Made by a program: the position numbers and the translations under genes. 64,000 bases of DNA from CAVTBX01 sp963733135 (GTDB lineage: Bacteria; Actinomycetota; Thermoleophilia; Gaiellales; Gaiellaceae), in assembly GCA_963733135.1 (NCBI GenBank), contig CAVTBX010000008.1:310001-374000 (forward strand), written 5' to 3'. This document shows positions 60,135-64,000 of this stretch, piece by piece. Position 1 is the first letter of the stretch. The number at the start of each line of letters is the position of its first letter. Under the pieces are notes generated by a model. It saw nothing but the letters and a program-made list of their open reading frames with translations. It was not told the origin of the DNA and did not search any database.

Positions 60135-61328
60135 TCAGCGCAACCGCTCGGCGCTGTAGCCCCACTCGGCGAGCCGTCCCAGGAGCTCCTTGCAGTGCGC
60201 CTCGTCGCGCGTGCCGAGGGTCAGCTCGATCTCCGTCTCGGCCAGCTCGATGTCCATGCCCTCCCGGTGGTGCTCGACGGCGAGCACGTTCACGCGCTCC
60301 TCGGCGATCCGCGCCAGGAGCTTTGCGAGGGCACCCGGCCGGTCATGCACACGGGTCCGTAGAACCAGGAATCGCCCGGCCTGCGTGAGGCCGTAGCGCG
60401 CCACCTCCATGAGAAGGCTCGCGTCGATGTTCCCGCCGGAGAGGAGCGCACAGGCCGGCTCAGTACCGGATACACGCCCAGCGAGGACCGCGGCCACGGA
60501 GGCAGCGCCCGCACCCTCGACCGTGAGCTTCACGCGCTCGAGGAGCAGCACGATCGCGTGAGCGATCTCGTCGTCGCTCACCGTCACGAGATCGTCGAGC
60601 AGGTCGTCGAGGATTCCGCTGGTGAGCTCACCCGGCCGCTTGACCGCGATCCCATCGGCGATCGTGAAGCCGATCGTGTCCGTCCCGGCGAGCGGCGCAC
60701 AGGCTGCCGCCTGCACGCCGACGATCCGAATCTCGGGCCGGAGCTCTTTGAGCGCGATGGCGATACCGGCGGCAAGACCGCCGCCGCCGACAGGGACGAC
60801 GAGCACGCAGCTCTCATCGAGTTGCTCTGCGAGCTCGAGCCCGATCGTGCCCTGCCCGGCGATCACGCCCTCGTCCTCGAAGGCGTGAACGAACGTTGCG
60901 CCGGCCTCCTCCAGCTCCCGCGCCGCAGTCGACGCCTCGTCGAACCCCTCTCCGGCCAGCACGACCTCCGCCCCGTAGCTCTTCGTCGCGTCGACCTTCG
61001 CCATGGGCGCGTCCTGCGGCATGTAGATCGTCGCCTTCACGCCCGCCTCACGAGCAGCCCACGCGACCGCCTGACCGTGGTTTCCCGCGCTCGCCGCGAC
61101 GACACCGGCCTCGCGCTCCGCAGGGCCGAGCAGAGCCACCCTGTTGACGGCGCCCCGGATCTTGAAGGAGCCCGTGCGTTGGAGGTTCTCCGCCTTCATG
61201 CAAATCGACCGTCCACACATCCGGCCGAACGTCTCGGAGGAAACGACGGGCGTGATGCGGGCGATGCCTTGCAGCCGGCCCCGCGCGGCCTCGATGTCAG
61301 CGAGCGTCGGTTGTGTTCTCGTCGCCAT
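60135..61328 (-). CDS. ilvA: Threonine dehydratase with C-terminal ACT domain
   Basis: Threonine ammonia-lyase, first step to isoleucine or in threonine catabolism. 397 aa: PLP lysine in LQRTGSFKIRGAVNRVALL, SAGNHGQAVAWAAREAG, ATIYMPQDAPMAKVDATKSYGAEV, VVPVGGGGLAAGIAIALKEL, SGGNIDASLL, and a single C-terminal ACT domain (FLVLRTRVHDRPGALAKLLARIAEERVNVLAVEHHREG). This short architecture resembles the TdcB/IlvA2 type. ATG 61328; overlaps the 3' end of meaB by 32 bases. Confidence 0.94.
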   Translation of the reverse strand: MATRTQPTLADIEAARGRLQGIARITPVVSSETFGRMCGRSICMKAENLQRTGSFKIRGAVNRVALLGPAEREAGVVAASAGNHGQAVAWAAREAGVKATIYMPQDAPMAKVDATKSYGAEVVLAGEGFDEASTAARELEEAGATFVHAFEDEGVIAGQGTIGLELAEQLDESCVLVVPVGGGGLAAGIAIALKELRPEIRIVGVQAAACAPLAGTDTIGFTIADGIAVKRPGELTSGILDDLLDDLVTVSDDEIAHAIVLLLERVKLTVEGAGAASVAAVLAGRVSGTEPACALLSGGNIDASLLMEVARYGLTQAGRFLVLRTRVHDRPGALAKLLARIAEERVNVLAVEHHREGMDIELAETEIELTLGTRDEAHCKELLGRLAEWGYSAERLR

Positions 61329-62286
61329 TGATCCCGAATACCCGCTCCATGATCGCACGCACGGCCGCGAGTGGATCGAGCTCGCGCCGCTGCACCCGCT
61401 CGAGCAGCTCGGCGAGCTCGGAGTCCGTCTCCACGGCGTCGGCCAGCCGGGCGCGCGCACGACCCGTCGAGACGGCGAGCACCTCGGCCGTAAGGTTCGC
61501 GGCACGCCGCCGCTCGAGCCGGCCCGCTTCGCCGAGGTGATCCCCATGGGCGCGGATTGCATCCCAGAGCTCGATGACTCCTTCGCCGCGGACGGCTTCG
61601 GTCAGGAGGATCGGCGGTTGCCAGTCGCGCACCGTGTCGAGGGCGAGCACCGATCGCACCTCATTGACCATGGTCTCGGCGGCCGGGTGGTCGCGCTTGT
61701 TGACGGCGATCACGTCCGGAATCTCCATGATCCCGGCCTTCAGCGCCTGGATCGAGTCGCCCGACCCCGGCATGAGGACGAGGAGGATCGTGTCCGCAAT
61801 CGTGACGATCTCGACCTCACTCTGCCCGGTCCCCACGGTCTCAAGGAAGACGAGGTCCTTGCCCGCCGCGTCCAGCAGGAGCGCCGCCTGGAGAGTGGCT
61901 TCCGCGAGGCCGCCCAGGTGTCCGCGCGTGCCCATCGAGCGAATGAAGACCTCGGGATCGAGGAAGTGGTCGGCAAGACGGATGCGATCCCCGAGCAGCG
62001 CCCCCTGCGTGAAGGGGCTCGAGGGATCGACCGAGATCACGCCCACCGTCGTGCCGTCACCTCGGACGTGGCGAACGAGGGCGCTGATCAGCGACGACTT
62101 GCCTACCCCGGGCGGGCCGGTGACTCCGACCATCGACGCGCGGCCCGTCTCACCATAGAGCGACTCCAGAAGCCCGGCGGCCTCGGGCGCCCGCCCCTCG
62201 ACGAGCGTGATGGCGCGCGCCAGCGCCCGCTTGTCCCCCGCTCGCACGCCTTCCACGAGCTCTTCGAGCGTCCAGCTGCGCGCCAT
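61297..62286 (-). CDS. meaB: Methylmalonyl-CoA mutase-associated GTPase MeaB (ArgK)
   Basis: 329-aa G3E-family GTPase that protects and reloads the AdoCbl mutase. Walker A GVTGPPGVGKSSLISAL (residues 55-71), the family block VISVDPSSPFTQGALLGDRIRLADHFLDPEVFIRSMGTRGHLGGLA, ETVGTGQSEVEIV, and NKRD as the base-recognition motif. ATG 62286 overlaps the MFS stop (TGATG). It is over 30 kb from the mutase genes, unlike the usual adjacency. Confidence 0.95.
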   Translation of the reverse strand: MARSWTLEELVEGVRAGDKRALARAITLVEGRAPEAAGLLESLYGETGRASMVGVTGPPGVGKSSLISALVRHVRGDGTTVGVISVDPSSPFTQGALLGDRIRLADHFLDPEVFIRSMGTRGHLGGLAEATLQAALLLDAAGKDLVFLETVGTGQSEVEIVTIADTILLVLMPGSGDSIQALKAGIMEIPDVIAVNKRDHPAAETMVNEVRSVLALDTVRDWQPPILLTEAVRGEGVIELWDAIRAHGDHLGEAGRLERRRAANLTAEVLAVSTGRARARLADAVETDSELAELLERVQRRELDPLAAVRAIMERVFGINGDENTTDAR

Positions 62287-63521
62287 CAGGGTCCGTGGAC
62301 GGGCTCGGCGCGAAAGGCGGCCGGCGGCGCGAGCAGGGCGGCGGCGAGGCCGGCGGCCACGAGGCAGAGCCCGCCCGAGATTCCCCAGGCTGCCCGCGCG
62401 CCGAGCTCGTTCGTAAGGGGACCGGCAACGATCATCCCGACCCCGAAGCATGCATAACCGATGCTCATCACGAGGGTGAAAGCGCGACCGCGAATGCGGT
62501 CGGGCACCGCCCGCTGGACGAGGACTGCGTTGCAAACGACGGCCGCCCCGTTTCCGAAGCCGGAGACGACGACGATTGCGACGGCGAGCCAGAAGCTCGG
62601 CGAGGCGGCCGCGACGCCGAAGCCGAGCGCCATGAGGAGAATCGACGCGAGGTAGGGACTCCGGATCCCGAAGCGGTCGATCAGCGGACCGCCGAGCAGG
62701 CTTCCCGCAAGCAGGCCGACGGCAGCAGTTGCCACGAGGATCCCGAAGCCGAGGTTCCCGGCCCCGAACACGTCACGGGCAAGGAAGATCTCCGACACGT
62801 TCCCGATCGCCTGCGCGACCGTCGCGACGCTCCAGGCGACGACGATCGTGACAAGCGCCCGCGATCTTCCGACCACGGCGAGCCCCTCACGGAGTTGGGC
62901 GAGATACGTCGCTCCGGCCTCGGCACGACCCTCCTCGAACGAACGCCGGATTCCGAGCACCATGAGCGCCGATACGACGAAGGTGGCAGCGTTGAACCAG
63001 TAGGCGACGTCGGTGCCAGCAAGCTTGACGAGCGCTCCGGCGGCGATCGCGCCGACCGCCCACGTGAGGTTCTCCGCCGACTGGAGGAGCCCGTTGGCGG
63101 TTGGCAGCCGCTCGTCCGGCACGAGGTTCGGAAGCCCGGCGAAGACGGCGGGCCGGAAGAAGCTCGTCGCAATCCCGACGAGGAGCGCAAGCGCCACGAT
63201 CTGGGCCGGCCCTTCCGCAAAGGGGAGGACGCAGAAGATCGCAGCTCTGAAGAGGTCTGCGGTGACCAGGATTCCCCGCCGTGGCAGCCGGTCGAGCAGC
63301 GGGCCGAACACGAGCCCGATCACGATCACGGGCAGGAAATCTGCGATGAGGAGCGCGCCGACCCAGTTCGCGTTGCCGCCGCTCTCCTCGTAGACGTGGA
63401 TCGTGAGTGCCACGACTGCGAGGTACGTCCCGACGCTCGAAGTGAGGGTCGCCAGGAACAGGCGGCGGAACCCCGGCGCCTCCCTGAGCAGCCCCAGCGG
63501 GGCCTCCCCGAGGCCGCGCAT
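62286..63521 (-). CDS. MFS transporter
   Basis: 411 aa with about 12 hydrophobic segments. GFRRLFLATLTSSVGTYLAVVALTIHVYE, GLVFGPLLDRLPRRGILVTADLFRA, FFRPAVFAGLPNLVPDERLPTANGLLQSAENLTWAVG and RIRGRAFTLVMSIGYACFGVGMIVAGPL are typical of the MFS_3/enterobactin-exporter-like group. Substrate unknown. GTG and ATG occur in tandem at the start; the ATG is taken. Coupled to meaB by TGATG, probably without functional meaning. Confidence 0.85.
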   Translation of the reverse strand: MRGLGEAPLGLLREAPGFRRLFLATLTSSVGTYLAVVALTIHVYEESGGNANWVGALLIADFLPVIVIGLVFGPLLDRLPRRGILVTADLFRAAIFCVLPFAEGPAQIVALALLVGIATSFFRPAVFAGLPNLVPDERLPTANGLLQSAENLTWAVGAIAAGALVKLAGTDVAYWFNAATFVVSALMVLGIRRSFEEGRAEAGATYLAQLREGLAVVGRSRALVTIVVAWSVATVAQAIGNVSEIFLARDVFGAGNLGFGILVATAAVGLLAGSLLGGPLIDRFGIRSPYLASILLMALGFGVAAASPSFWLAVAIVVVSGFGNGAAVVCNAVLVQRAVPDRIRGRAFTLVMSIGYACFGVGMIVAGPLTNELGARAAWGISGGLCLVAAGLAAALLAPPAAFRAEPVHGP

Positions 63522-63586
63522 CACGCGCGGGAACCTAACAGCCTTCGAGCCTCCCGAAGGAGCGGGGCGACTCTTGTCACAGAGGC

Positions 63587-64000
63587 TCAGGCGATCTGTT
63601 GCGGGTCTCGCGCGACAACGCGCGAGAAGGCTGCCGCGAACGTCGCGTTCTCGTCTTCCGTGCCGACGGTGACTCGAATCGCGGTCGGAGCTCCGAAGGC
63701 AGCCAGCGGCCGGACGATCACGCCCTCCCGGAGCAGCGCGTCGAAGACAGGCCTTGAGTCCGAGCCGAGGTCGACGAAGAGAAAGTTCGCGACGGCCGGC
63801 GTCGCGACGGTGACTGTGTGGTCGTCGAGCGCGCGCTCGAGCTGACGGCGGCCCGCGGCGGTGGCGGTCCGCCTCCGCAGGATCTCGGCGTCGTCGCCGA
63901 GGCTCGCGACCGCTGCGTCCTGGGCGGCCTGGTTGATGTCGAACGCGTTTCGGACCTTGCCGATCGCCTGCACGACGTCCACCGGCCCGACCCCGTAGCC
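63587..64000 (-). CDS. hisC: Histidinol-phosphate aminotransferase, 5' part outside the window
   Basis: C-terminal 137 residues of a fold-type I PLP aminotransferase. The visible part begins GYGVGPVDVVQAIGKVRNAFDINQAAQ, the HisC stretch just after the PLP lysine, continues with VANFLFVDLGSDSRPVFDALLREGVIVRPL and RVTVGTEDENATFAAAF. These match histidinol-phosphate aminotransferases; related aromatic aminotransferases are an alternative, since the N-terminus and PLP lysine are not seen. Confidence 0.87.
   Translation of the reverse strand, partial: GYGVGPVDVVQAIGKVRNAFDINQAAQDAAVASLGDDAEILRRRTATAAGRRQLERALDDHTVTVATPAVANFLFVDLGSDSRPVFDALLREGVIVRPLAAFGAPTAIRVTVGTEDENATFAAAFSRVVARDPQQIA

Overview
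The window is GC-rich bacterial DNA, densely packed with genes that mostly abut or overlap by 1-4 bases (GTGA, ATGA, TAGTG and TGATG junctions). The gene set suggests a deep-branching actinobacterium, most likely of the Thermoleophilia (Gaiellales/Solirubrobacterales) type: acyl-CoA/ETF catabolism, an AdoCbl-dependent methylmalonyl-CoA mutase with separate subunits, a secreted protein with GGxGxD repeats, a DUF4389 membrane protein, and frequent GTG starts. This placement is inferred from gene content, not from a phylogeny. No rRNA, tRNA, CRISPR array or transposase gene was recognised.

Layout. 1-10.5 kb (minus strand): upp and glyA; a translation-termination operon prfA-prmC-tsaC; DUF1385; rpmE; a serine/threonine dehydratase; and ETF-QO, etfA, etfB. 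10.6-17 kb: M23 peptidase; a TPP-riboswitch-controlled thiG-thiS-thiE set; SDR epimerase; crotonase; B12-binding subunit of methylmalonyl-CoA mutase; MBL hydrolase; isocitrate-lyase-family enzyme. 17-18.8 kb: an MshEN-domain protein with a Pro/Glu-rich tail. 19-26.3 kb: a complete lasso-peptide-type RiPP cluster made of two PqqD-like recognition proteins, an asparagine-synthetase-like cyclase, a 59-aa precursor, an HprK-like kinase and a B2 leader peptidase. It faces a nucleotidyltransferase and an ABC exporter, with a methyltransferase next to them. 26-34.8 kb: large mutase subunit, cobalamin adenosyltransferase, acyl-CoA dehydrogenase, HD-GYP regulator, a GNAT-hydroxyacyl-CoA dehydrogenase fusion, lipoprotein, thiolase. 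34.8-40.3 kb: glgC, membrane proteins, a MetE-like enzyme, M48 protease. 40.4-46.5 kb: the trp operon (trpL leader with attenuator, E, G, D, CF, B, A). 46.7-54.3 kb: a GGxGxD-repeat protein, acyl-CoA carboxylase beta and alpha subunits with a LiuC-like hydratase (leucine catabolism), an ECF sigma factor with a long tail, and an FAD oxidase. 54.4-64 kb: PfpI protein, SCP2 protein, MFS transporters, pepA, acyl-CoA dehydrogenase, ilvA, meaB and the 3' part of hisC.

How the genes work together. Several acyl-CoA dehydrogenases, crotonases, a thiolase and a hydroxyacyl-CoA dehydrogenase feed electrons to ETF and ETF-QO. Mutase subunits, MeaB and the adenosyltransferase, scattered over 46 kb, would handle propionyl/methylmalonyl-CoA. 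The lasso cluster is the main accessory system.

Two window-wide observations matter to a reader. First, a dispersed, TA-flanked, palindromic 166-187 bp repeat occurs three times, each time supplying the stop codon of the gene before it. Second, single-base frameshifts break glyA, the isocitrate-lyase-family gene (twice), trpD, trpC, trpA and the Pro/Glu-rich gene. Because almost all are +1 insertions in otherwise intact housekeeping genes, base-level sequence errors are the likeliest cause.
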